Source: Cornus controversa
Lineage: Eukaryota; Streptophyta; Magnoliopsida; Cornales; Cornaceae
DNA: 64,000 nt
Direction: 5' to 3'
NCBI GenBank assembly: GCA_026545225.1
Contig: CM048852.1
Span: 13,860,146 to 13,924,145 of the forward strand
The notes under the pieces are model-generated. The model did no database searches. It saw only the letters and a list, made by a program, of their open reading frames with translations, and had not been told where the DNA came from. Position numbers and translations under genes: made by a program. Shown here piece by piece: positions 23,507 to 32,785 of this stretch (positions within the stretch are counted from its first letter, which is position 1; every line of letters begins with the position of its first letter).

Positions 23507-26277
23507 AATCACAGAAACCCAGTGTTCCCGAGGGACGGGAGGTCACGGGCATAGCACAACCAGTCGAGCCACTTTTAGAAGTCCAACTAGGCGACCCAGG
23601 AGAAAGCAAAAGTACACGTATCGGGACCTTACTATCAAAAAAGGAGAAGGAAGAGCTGATTGAAGTATTGAGAAGAAATAGAGATGTGTTTGCCTGGACC
23701 CACCTCGACATGCCAGGGATGGACCCCAAATTGGCAAGGCATACATTGAACGTGGACCCTAGCTGCATACCCGTTAAACAAAAGCAGAGGAGGTTTGCCC
23801 CGGAGAGAAACCAGATAATAGCCGAAGAGGTACAACGCCTGCTCCAAGCAAACCTTATCAGAGAGGTAAAATACCCAGAGTGGCTTTCCAACGTAGTGGT
23901 GGTTCAGAAGAAAAATGGGAAGTGGAGGGTCTGCATCGACTTCACCAACTTGAACAAGGCTTGCCCGAAGGATAGCTTCCCACTGCCCAAGATAGACCAG
24001 ATGGTAGACGCTACCGCCGGCTACGAACTACTAACCTTCTTGGATGCATACTCAGGCTACAACCAGATCCCAATGGATCCGAGGGATGAGGAGAAGACCT
24101 CGTTCATTACCGAACGAGGGACTTACTGTTATAAGGTAATGCCTTTCGGCTTGAAAAATGCGGGAGCGACGTACCAACGAATGATCAATCGTGTCTTCAA
24201 AAAACATATTGGCAATACTGTAGAGGCATACATTGACGATATGGTGGTCAAAAGCAAAATGAGACTACACCATCTGCAACATCTACAGGAGATATTCAAA
24301 ACCCTCAGAGAGCATCGACTGAGATTGAACCCATCAAAATGTACTTTCGGAGTATCATCGGGTCAATTTCTCGGTCACATGGTTAGCCAGACAGGAATAG
24401 AAATAAGTCCTTCCCAGGTGACAGCACTAATCCAGATATCAGAGCCGAAGACTCAACGAGATGTCCAAGTCCTAACCGGACGAATCGCCGCACTCAGTAG
24501 ATTCGTATCACGCCTATCGGATAAATGCAAGCCCTTCTTTGATGTTATCCGAAAGAAAAAGGGCAAAGTTTGGGGAGCAGAACAGTCGGAAGCTTTAGAA
24601 AGGCTGAAATTATACATGTCCTCGGCACCTATACTAGCAATACCAAAGACGGGGGAGAAATTACATCTATATCTGGCTGTGTCCAAAGTATCGACAAGTG
24701 CCGCCCTAGTCAGAGAAGAGGACGGAAAGCAGTATCCGGTATACTATTCCAGCAAAACCATGACTGATGCCGAAGGCAGATACTCGAAAGCCGAGAAACT
24801 GATTCTGGCCTTGGTGCACGCAAAGAAGAAGCTAAGACACTACTTTGAATCACATCAGATAGTTGTCCCAACCAATCTACCGCTTAAGGCAATCCTTGGC
24901 AAGCCAGACATGACGGGGAGAATGATGAAATGGGCAATGGATCTCAGCGCTTACGACATCCTCTTCATTCCTCGAACGGCTTGCAAGGGTCAGGTGTTGG
25001 CCGAATTCTTGTTGGAATACGACGACCCAGATGAAGAAGCAGAAAGCTTGTCGCACTGGAGAATATATGTAGATGGATCGTCAAGCCAGAGCGGGGCAGG
25101 AGCCGGGGTAGAAGTAGTAACCCCCGACGGGATTACTTTACACCATGCCGTCCGATTTGATTTCGATGCCTCTAACAATGTAGCAGAATATGAAGCCCTT
25201 CTCGCCGGGCTCCGGCTAGCAAGGTCATTACAAATCAAAAGGCTAGCGATACTCAGTGATTCACAACTAATAGTGAATCAAGTAAACGGGGAATTCCAAG
25301 CTAAGGAGGATAAGATGAACGCGTATCGAGAAGTCGTGCTCGAGATCATGAAAGAGTTCGACGAGGTAGCCTTAAATCACATTCCACGTGAGGAAAATGA
25401 GGCAGCCGACAGGCTGGCGTACTCGGCTTCTAGCGCGGACGAATCTTTAACCAGAGTGTCATCCGTAGAAGAATTGACGGAACCGAGCATCGGGAAACCA
25501 TCGGAAGTATTCACAATCCCCAGAGAATCAAGCTGGATTGATCCAATAGAGGCGTACCTAAGGAACGGAACCCTTCCCGAACAGAAAAAGGAGGCAAAGA
25601 AGCTGAAAATGAAGGCTCTGAGGTACACAATCGTCAACAACCACCTTTACAGGAGATCATTCTCAGGACCATTATTAAAATGTCTAGCACCATCCGAAGC
25701 CAAGAAGGTCTTGAAAGAGATTCACGACGGGGTTTGTGGAAACCATTCTGGGGGCCGATCTTTAGCTCACAAAGCCTTGACAATCGGATATTTCTGGCCA
25801 TACATGTCCCGAGACGCAGCGGAATACTCCCGAAACTGTGACAAGTGCCAAAAGCACGCCCAGCTGCTACACCAGCCACCGGGAGACTTAAATCCAATGA
25901 CCAGCCCCTGGCCCTTCGCCCAGTGGGGGATAGACATGGTGGGACCCTTGCCAATAGCAGCGCAGAAGAAAAAGTACGTTCTCCTAGCAACGGACTACTT
26001 CACCAAATGGGTCGAAGCCGAAGCATACGCATCTGTGACCCACGTGCAGGTCATTAAATTCATTTGGAACCATATCATATGTCGCTTCGGCATCCCCTCG
26101 GCAATCATCATGGATAACGGAAAAAACCTAGACAATCATCATGGATCATGGGAAGGTCCATTTGAGATAATCGAGGTTATTGGAAAAGGAGCATACAGGT
26201 TACGAAGGGTACACGGCAGTGAGGCCATGGTCGAAAAACCTTGGAACGCAACGCATCTAAAAAGGTACTACGTGTAA
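23507..26277 (+). CDS. Tat element pol polyprotein
   Basis: Domains in order: reverse transcriptase (WRVCIDFTNLNKACPKDSFP, FLDAYSGYNQIPM, KVMPFGLKNAGATYQR, catalytic AYIDDMVVKSK); the ordinary RNase H region; a second archaeal-type RNase H (IYVDGSSSQSGAGAGV, NNVAEYEALLAGLR, SDSQLIVNQVNGE); and integrase (zinc motif with CGNHSGGRS and CDKCQKHA, then WGIDMVGPLPIA and TDYFTKWVEAEA). The dual RNase H is the hallmark of the Tat group. The protein copies element RNA and inserts the DNA. It follows gag-protease on the same strand. The integrase region appears somewhat shorter than usual. Confidence 0.88.
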
Positions 26278-26490
26278 GCCTTTGGGCATTTTCTTTTTAT
26301 GAACCTGGAAATCTATTCATTGATGTTGTCCCACACCGGATGAACATTGAATCACGGTACTCTTAATATAACGGGATCCACCCATCCCACCCAAAGGCAG
26401 TGGAATTGAGCGGCAAAGCCAAAAATTTGCCGCGCAGTGCCACTGTCTTAAATAATTTTGGCAAACACCTTCACATGTATGGAGTGAACT

Positions 26491-27276
26491 TCGGCATGAC
26501 TAGCCGAACGTCTCAAATGAATAAAACCGGCCAAGGCATGACCAGCCGAGCGCCACAACTGAACGAGAAACTTCGGCATGACTAGCCGAACGTCTCAAAT
26601 GAATAAAACTGGCCAAGGCATGACCAGCCGAGCGCCACAACTGAACGAGAGACCTCGGCATGACCAGCCGAACGTCTCAAATGAATAAAACCGGCCAAGG
26701 CATGACCAGCCGAGCGCCACAACTGAACGAGAAACTTCGGCATGACTAGCCGAACGTCTCAAATGAATAAAACTGGCCAAGGCATGACCAGCCGAGCGCC
26801 ATAACTGAACGAGAGACCTCGGCATGACTAGCCGAACGTCTCAAATGAATAAAACCGGCCAAGGCATGACCAGCCGAGCGCCACAACTGAACGAGAGACC
26901 TCGGCATGACTAGCCGAACGTCTCAAATGAATAAAACCGGCCAAGGCATGACCAGCCGAGCGCCACAACTGAACGAGAAACTTCGGCATGACTAGCCGAA
27001 CGTCTCAAATGAATAAAACTGGCCAAGGCATGACCAGCCGAGCGCCACAACTGAACGAGAGACCTCGGCATGACTAGCCGAACGTCTCAAATGAATAAAA
27101 CCGGCCAAGGCATGACCAGCCGAGCGCCACAACTGAACGAGAGACCTCGGCATGACTAGCCGAACGTCTCAAATGAATAAAACCGGCCAAGGCATGACCA
27201 GCCGAGCGCCACAACTGAACGAGAGAACTCGGCATGACTAGCCGAACGTCTCAAATGAATAAAATTGGCCAGGGCA
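26491..27276 (+). repeat. 82-bp minisatellite of the Tat element
   Basis: About 9.6 copies of an 82-bp unit. Each unit contains two similar halves: TCGGCATGACTAGCCGAACG plus TCTCAAATGAATAAAAC, and AAGGCATGACCAGCCGAGCG plus CCACAACTGAACGAGA. Copies differ at only a few positions, mainly AAACTT versus AGACCT at the unit border and C/T in AAAACYGG. It lies between pol and the antisense ORFs. Retand-type elements are known to carry an amplified tandem repeat in this place. Confidence 0.95.
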
Positions 27277-27470
27277 TCAAATGAATAAAATTGCTCTTTA
27301 GCATGAAATACGCCATTAGAACGGCCAAATATGGATGAAAGTGCAGAATACAGAAAGTAAAGAGGAATGCCGGAAAAACAACAGAGATACCGAAAGAAAA
27401 AAGTTGTATTCCATTATAATAGAGTCTTCAAGAAATACATATACACAAAAATAAGAATACAATGGCAAAA

Positions 27471-28076
27471 TCAATCCGCTGAAGGGGCCGCTGCAGAAGC
27501 ATCGCCCTCATCAAAAATACTGGCGATCTCTTTCTCTTCATCTCCCTCCTCTGGATCTTGATAAGGGGGCCCTTTCAGATTCATCTCTCGGTCATATTCG
27601 TCGGGTCCACCCGGATAAGAGCGATCGTCCTCGGGAGCCCCCGCATCATCAAAGCCTTGACGATACGCTTCGGCATTTCTGATCTGGACAGTACGAGACA
27701 ACCTATCAAACAAAGCTTTGGCACCTTTCTCCAGTTTGATTGATCGTTCTTGCAAAGAATTAACATTCATCTCCGCCTCAGATATTCGGGACTCAATCAA
27801 AGCCCTCTGGAACTCAGCCTCCTCTTTCCTTTTGGAAAGATCTTCCACCTGAGACCTCAGTTGTTCATTCTCCAGCAAGAGAGCCTGAGACTTTGCCTTC
27901 TCACTGCTAACTTCGCTCATGGCGGCCCGAAAATCAGCTTCAGCTTTCCTGACCCGAATATCGGCCTTCTTAACTTTGATGGTAGCTTGCTCCACCAACT
28001 TACACATAGTCATGACGCCGAACATATTCTGCGAAAACGCAAAGTTATTAAAAGAAAGAAGACAGCAAGAAAACAC
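27471..28076 (-). CDS. Antisense coiled-coil ORF of the Tat element
   Basis: A 201-codon antisense ORF. Its middle is strongly heptad-like and charged (SEKAKSQALLLENEQLRSQV, then KRKEEAEFQRALIESR), predicting a long coiled coil. The C-terminus is acidic (DPEEGDEEKEIASIFDEGD). It lies just downstream of the larger antisense ORF. The short gap between their similarity regions has GT and AG borders, so the two may be exons of one antisense transcript. Tat relatives are known to have antisense ORFs here; the function is not established. Confidence 0.65.
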   Translation of the reverse strand: MFSCCLLSFNNFAFSQNMFGVMTMCKLVEQATIKVKKADIRVRKAEADFRAAMSEVSSEKAKSQALLLENEQLRSQVEDLSKRKEEAEFQRALIESRISEAEMNVNSLQERSIKLEKGAKALFDRLSRTVQIRNAEAYRQGFDDAGAPEDDRSYPGGPDEYDREMNLKGPPYQDPEEGDEEKEIASIFDEGDASAAAPSAD

Positions 28077-29532
28077 GAATCAGAGTTAAAAGCGTTTTCA
28101 CCACCTTCAGTTCCGCTTCAGGACAAGACTCCAGAAGACTGCCAACGGAGAGGTCTAGCATCATCTTTGCATCCTTAGGAGGCCACATCTCCTTCAAGAA
28201 TGCCTTCATGGACTCCCTGTTTTCAAGTAAGGAGTCCTCAACAGATAGGGGCATACCGTTGGTTTTCACCATTCGATGGACCCATGGCTCCGAAGCCGAA
28301 GAACTTGGGATATCCGATCCCACCACTGTCGCCCCAACGACGGGGGACTCCCCAGGTACAGAAGTAGAAGGGGAAGCCAAAGTCGTCACCTTCAGAGATT
28401 TTGGAGGTGGGGCAGCCTCCTCCAACTCAATCACTTCGGTGGGGCATGACCTCTCGGCCTCCACTTCCTCGGAATGCCTTTTTCGCAAGGCCGACGCCAC
28501 CACCATCTCTTGCTCGGTCGGCGGATCACCAAGGTTGTTCACCTCGGTCGACCTTCTGGTCTTAGTGCGTGTAGTCTTAGGAAGCTTCATCTCAACAGCT
28601 ACCGCACCTTTAGAGATAGCTGCGAGTACACCCGAACTCAAAAGAGAGGAAGACTTGGGAACGCTTTTCCACACCTTCTCTCTCAGAGTCTTCAATCGCG
28701 CTGCTAATTCAGAGCGGGGTAAAAGATCCCTAACTGCACCAGCAAAACACCGAATTTGATTAAACAACGAAACATCACATATAATGCAGTTACAATGAGG
28801 GTCAGAAAGGAAATCAGGGGACGGGATACCTAATCCACCAAACGACCAGGAAATGGGGTACTTATCAGAAGAGGGAACTCTCCATTTCCCCCCAACAACC
28901 ACAAGCTGAGCCTTCCAGCCCTTGTCCGATGAGGGATGACCAGTGCAGAGCGACCTGCCTGGGCGGGGGAAGAAATGGAAGCGATTCCTCTCGTTCTTGG
29001 TAGCACAGACTTGGTAGCAAAGGAGAAGATCGTCAAACCCCAACTCGAGGCCACGAGTATAGTTAAGCGCAAGGACGCTGGAAACAACCCTAAAGAAATT
29101 AGGGTTAACTTGCAAAGGGGCCAGATGCAATTGGTTAAGTACAAGGTGATAAAAAGGATGAAGAGGAAACCGAAAGGCTGGGAAATGCCTAGCCGAAAAG
29201 AGCATTTCACCCTTGTTCAAATGCTCACCCGATCGAAAATCGGAATCAAGAGGGTAATTCCTAAGAGTGACGTCAGACGGAACCTCACAGTCAATTCTGA
29301 GTTTACCCAAATTTACAGGAGTCCTAACTAGGTCCCGATCGACGTCCTCCAAATCAGAGTCTGAAGAACTCTGATCCCCGGAAGGATGAGGTTCAGCTGC
29401 TGTCGAAGGGACAGAGGGATTCTCCGGCGGAACCCGGCCATCAACACCCTCAGCCAAGAACTCGTCAGTCGACTGATAACGCTCCAACGGCCCAAATTTA
29501 TCAACAATCTCTACACCTTTCATCCTACCCAT
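28048..29532 (-). CDS. Antisense ORF with gypsy-type 'putative transposon' domain
   Basis: A 494-codon antisense ORF. The stretch around FRFPLHPFYHLVLNQLHLAP, then VSSVLALNYTRGLELGFDD and FFPRPGRSLCTGHPSSDKGW resembles the plant domain named putative gypsy type transposon (Transposase_28). That domain occurs in antisense or accessory ORFs of Tat-type elements. N- and C-terminal parts are low-complexity and acidic or serine-rich. It ends just before the coiled-coil ORF. The start at 29532 is the first methionine and gives MGRMKG. Transcription would have to begin within or near the 3' LTR on the opposite strand. Function is unknown; DNA cutting is not implied. Confidence 0.65.
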   Translation of the reverse strand: MGRMKGVEIVDKFGPLERYQSTDEFLAEGVDGRVPPENPSVPSTAAEPHPSGDQSSSDSDLEDVDRDLVRTPVNLGKLRIDCEVPSDVTLRNYPLDSDFRSGEHLNKGEMLFSARHFPAFRFPLHPFYHLVLNQLHLAPLQVNPNFFRVVSSVLALNYTRGLELGFDDLLLCYQVCATKNERNRFHFFPRPGRSLCTGHPSSDKGWKAQLVVVGGKWRVPSSDKYPISWSFGGLGIPSPDFLSDPHCNCIICDVSLFNQIRCFAGAVRDLLPRSELAARLKTLREKVWKSVPKSSSLLSSGVLAAISKGAVAVEMKLPKTTRTKTRRSTEVNNLGDPPTEQEMVVASALRKRHSEEVEAERSCPTEVIELEEAAPPPKSLKVTTLASPSTSVPGESPVVGATVVGSDIPSSSASEPWVHRMVKTNGMPLSVEDSLLENRESMKAFLKEMWPPKDAKMMLDLSVGSLLESCPEAELKVVKTLLTLIRVFLLSSFF

Positions 29533-29784
29533 ACCTCAGAAGTAAAGAAGAAGAAAGAAACAGTAGTAATGAAGAAAAGGATGGTCACTAACCTCAACAG
29601 GCGAGAAGATAACCCTTGAAATGGTCCAGAGTCTACAGCAATCCAGGAATAGGAAATCAAGTACAAAACATTTATGAGGAAATGACGTTAAGGCGGCCCA
29701 ACGAGGGCACAAAACCCAAACACGGTCTGGCGGTGCAAACGAAGCGGCATCCATAATGGAAAAACCCTTTCAAATTCCTTCCAA

Positions 29785-29809
29785 TTCAAAAGGGGTTTTT
29801 GGGGCAAAG
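29785..29809 (+). other. Polypurine-tract region of the Tat element
   Basis: AAAAGGGGTTTTTGGGGCAAAG ends at the 3' LTR start. This is the usual place for plus-strand priming, although here the purine run is broken by a T tract. Confidence 0.55.
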
Positions 29810-30118
29810 TGTAGCACAAGAAAATCGCCGCATAACACGTGTAATCAACAGGATACGTGGCAGCCATGTCATCCCCGACAAAATAACGTAGACATAAAAG
29901 AAATTCCGAGATCTCCTCCCAAATTGCCAACATTTGAGCACTGAATTCCGGCAGCCAATAAAGGCATAATTTCATCCTATTAAACGAAGAAATTAAGGGC
30001 ACAATCAATGTATTCATGACACTATTTAAATGATGGAAAAGAGAATGAAAAGTAGATATTTTTTGGAGAGAAAGAAAATTTCTCTGTTAAGTGTAGTAGC
30101 ATTTTTTCTGTACCTACA
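29810..30118 (+). repeat. 3' LTR of the Tat element
   Basis: A 309-base copy of the 5' LTR from TGTAGCACAAG to CTGTACCTACA, followed by the GAGAG duplication. Confidence 0.93.
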
Positions 30119-30535
30119 GAGAGGGTTGTCTTTGAGAGGCTCAAAAGATAATCTCCCAAGAAATTTGGCCACGCAAGCACCTTCGAACCCAAGATTGTTC
30201 TTGGGGCAATTGTTGACATACATGATTCCACGATAGAAATGCCCGAACTCCTGTCTATAGAGATCTTTCTGCTTGGGCCAATCTCATCCATCCTAATACT
30301 GGATCAAGCCTGTAATTGAACGAGACGAGTCCCTTCCCCGAAACCCCTTGGCGATGTGGAAATAAACTGATATCAATGTCAGGTATCTCAAGAATGGGAC
30401 TCTGCCGACAGAAATAGATAGAGATGTTGAAACCCGGTTCCTTGCGGAAACGAGGGATTACAACGAACATAGCAATACTGGCCACCACAATCATAGGGAC
30501 CAACCATGAAGTCCATTGAGTTTCTGTGGACTCTA
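30119..30535 (-). pseudogene. Rhomboid-like (RBL) exon 1, 5' part
   Basis: Rhomboids are polytopic intramembrane serine proteases. This is only the region before the catalytic helices. On the minus strand it encodes ESTETQWTSWLVPM, IVVASIAMFVV (first membrane segment), then after a 228-bp insertion [26 protein letters not shown] and FEPLKDNPL. The CPKN and KFLGRLSF...NPLFGPSSST strings are characteristic of plant RBL proteins. Joining KDNPL here to FGPSSST at 21137 across the target duplication leaves the host frame unbroken, so the Tat insertion cut an otherwise continuous exon. The 228-bp insertion ends with an in-frame TAG, so the copy was already dead or dying. No exon with the catalytic GxSG or His motifs was found in the window. 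Confidence 0.75.
30228..30455 (-). other. 228-bp unidentified insertion within the rhomboid-like exon
   Basis: The sequence splits FVV from IMYVNN and is flanked by GATT on both sides (30224-30227 and 30456-30459). In the host frame it stays open for most of its length, with IPRFRKEPGFNIS, EIPDIDISLFPHRQ and [14 protein letters not shown], and then stops. It is GC-richer than its surroundings. Its ends do not form clear inverted repeats and it has no A tail. I do not recognise the source; organelle DNA or another captured gene fragment are possibilities. Confidence 0.6.
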
Positions 30536-30675
30536 CATAGAGAACGGTGACGGAGGAGACGATGGTGGTGAGAGGATCTGGGCAGAGAGTGCCGTAGACC
30601 TTGCGTATGAAACCTTATGACAATTGGTTCTCTCCATAGCCAAGATCTTGGTCTTCTTGTCAAAAAGTATCAGAA
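30536..30675 (-). pseudogene. Lifeguard (LFG, BI-1-like) N-terminal fragment
   Basis: On the minus strand, in the same frame as the rhomboid-like piece, it encodes QEDQDLGYGENQLS, a TAA, then GFIRKVYGTLC and TTIVSSVTVLY. Plant Lifeguard proteins (Bax-inhibitor-1-like membrane proteins of the ER/Golgi) have YGENQLRWGFIRKVYG, then AQ(I/L)LLTT(I/L)VS at this point, before the first membrane helix. A neighbouring frame reads SAQIL where AQIL is expected, so a small frameshift pair is likely. The fragment runs straight into rhomboid-like VESTETQW. It is a fragment, not a working gene. Confidence 0.65.
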
Positions 30676-30739
30676 ATAGGGCTTGGCCTTCAAATCGCCA
30701 GAGGAAGTTGTGCGAGAGGAGAGAGAAATTTTGGTGGGA

Positions 30740-31120
30740 AATGAGCAAAGTTGTTTTCAGCTTTGATTTTGTGTGATGCGATTAGTGAATAGTGGGTTAA
30801 GTGCTTCCTTGCTACAGTGCTGACATGTAATTGGGCAGAAAATTTATCAAAACATAACACTATCATGAATTTTGGGCCTCTGTGGTTGTGTTTTTGTTGC
30901 AGGCCCACTATAGTAACTAAAATTACACTCAATACATGTTTGGTGAGATTTGTTTTGTTGTGCATAGTTCTGTAACATTTCAAATAAAGCTGCCCAAATA
31001 CAAAATAGCCTTGGGCTGTTTTGCGGAGTTTTAGCATTGTAGCGGGCGAAGTGGTCCAACACAAATACTATAGCAGAGGACACAAAAAGCCCAAAATTCA
31101 CAACAAGTATATAGGGCATT
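30740..31120. other. Unannotated DNA upstream of the chimeric pseudogene
   Basis: No coding similarity or repeat recognised; moderately AT-rich. Confidence 0.5.
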
Positions 31121-31124
31121 TTTG

Positions 31125-31535
31125 GTCGATCCTTCTCTCCTTTGTGATGGCGATTGTGGTTAAAGGAGCACAACTCACACTAGGTAACATTTCTGAGTCG
31201 CCGATCCATTCTCTCTCCTCTGTGGTGGCGATTGTGGCGAATCGCTACTCTTAAACCCTAGTTCGTGTTGAAGGAGCACAACTCGATCCAAGTGGACCAA
31301 GTAATGATTATGAGTTGTCGATCCATTCTCTCTCCTTTGTGGTGGCGATTGTGGTGATTCGCTACTCTGAAACTCTAGTTTGTTCGTGTTGAAGGAGCAC
31401 AACTCGATCCAAGTACACCAAGTAACAATTTTGAGTCGTCGATCCATTCTCTCTCCTCTGTGGTGGCGATTGTGGCGATTCGCTACTCTAAAACCCTAGT
31501 TTGTTCGTGTTGAAGAAGCACAACTCGACTGGTTC
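31125..31535 (+). repeat. About 120-bp minisatellite with telo-box-like words
   Basis: Three full copies start near 31194, 31313 and 31433, with a partial copy from 31125. The core is GATCCATTCTCTCTCC, then TGTGGTGGCGATTGTGG, then GAAGGAGCACAACTCGATCC. Each full copy carries AAACCCTAG or a close variant and, on the plus strand, looks like a plant 5' untranslated leader. No ORF follows it. Confidence 0.88.
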
Positions 31536-31559
31536 CTTTGGATTTCTGCCGTAAATTCA

Positions 31560-32515
31560 ATCCACTTGTTGGATATACAAATAGGTTTAATTTATTTCAT
31601 TTTATGGGTAATTATAGAACCGTTAGGATACTCGTTGAATGCTTTGTTTGATGTCAATAAATAGACAATCTTTACTTTTTAGGATCTCTCAACTATGTGC
31701 CACTTTAAGTCCCACCTATGAGAATGTTCAAAATTTCTTATTCCTTGCTGGATTGAAAACTTCTTTCTTCTTTGTTGTTGATCTATAGATGTTCATTATT
31801 TGGGGTATGCTTTTTCTGTGGAGTTGATGTATTCTTATGTTCATTACAAATTCTTGAGCTTTGAAAGTTATAGATTCACCTCATTCACATATTTTCTTTT
31901 GATGACTCTGTTTGGTTGCTAAAGAATTGAGTGAAAGAAAATTATTAGACATATGAATTCTTACTTATACTGAAAATGAAAAAAATGAACTCTTAATGTA
32001 TAGATCTGGAAGAATTATTAGTTGACTTGATTATTAATTTATTTGAATGTAAAAATAACAAAACTTTTTTTGACTTAAGTTTCCTTATGTTTTATCGAGA
32101 ATCAAAACAATGAAAACTTTTTTATATTTTACTGTAATATTTTAGAAATCCAATACTATATGGTTGATCAATCATTTTTTAGTTACATTTCTATAATTTG
32201 TATTTGAATTGATGGGTCTTGGAACTGTTAATTGCTATGTTAATTGCTATTTGATTTACGTAATTAGAGGGTCTGATGTACCTAAATTCCAAGATTCTAT
32301 TAGTGCTCTTTCTCTCTCTCTACTTCATCTCTACAACTCAATTTCTTTTAATTTTTGTACATCTTGTTATTTGATATTATTGGTTCTGAATTCGGGAGTC
32401 TTGCTCTTTAATTTACATCATTAGAATTTTTGATATACTCTTCCATCATGAACTGCTCGAACATTTTACTATTGGTCTTGAATACCTCCACTAGATTTTA
32501 TGGAATCATATCACT

Positions 32516-32576
<61 letters not shown>

Positions 32577-32785
32577 CTTAAACAGGAAACTGCAATAAAA
32601 AAACAGAATGGAATCAATGACTATAAACTAAAAATTTGAACGAATTTCGAGTGCGACAAAGTACAATAGTAAAAATATATCTAAGCATCTCTATCTCTCT
32701 CTCTCTCTCCTAATATATCTAAGCAGCTCTCTTTTTCTCTCTCTCCTCTTTCTGTCTCTAATCTAAATACTTATTTTTTTTTTTA
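31560..32785. other. AT-rich spacer with microsatellites
   Basis: No gene recognised. It contains a compound (TA)n(GA)n tract at about 32517-32573 and CT-rich runs at 32690-32750. Confidence 0.6.

Larger units (their letters stand above)
21138..30118 (+). mobile_element. Young Ty3/Gypsy Tat-lineage retrotransposon (fossil record)
   Basis: An 8981-bp LTR retrotransposon with two 309-bp LTRs and the perfect 5-bp target duplication GAGAG (21133-21137 and 30119-30123). Order: LTR, primer-binding site, gag-protease, pol (reverse transcriptase, RNase H, a second archaeal-type RNase H, integrase), 82-bp minisatellite, two antisense ORFs, LTR. The second RNase H and reverse transcriptase motifs such as AYSGYNQIPM place it in the Tat group (Retand/Ogre relatives). 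The LTRs look identical by eye, so insertion is very recent. It looks nearly whole, with perhaps one or two interruptions. It landed in the rhomboid-like exon in the opposite orientation. Confidence 0.93.

Noticed and set aside
26491-27276. Regular repeat array resembling a CRISPR
   Set aside because: Units are contiguous without unique spacers, it lies in a plant retrotransposon, and there are no associated genes.
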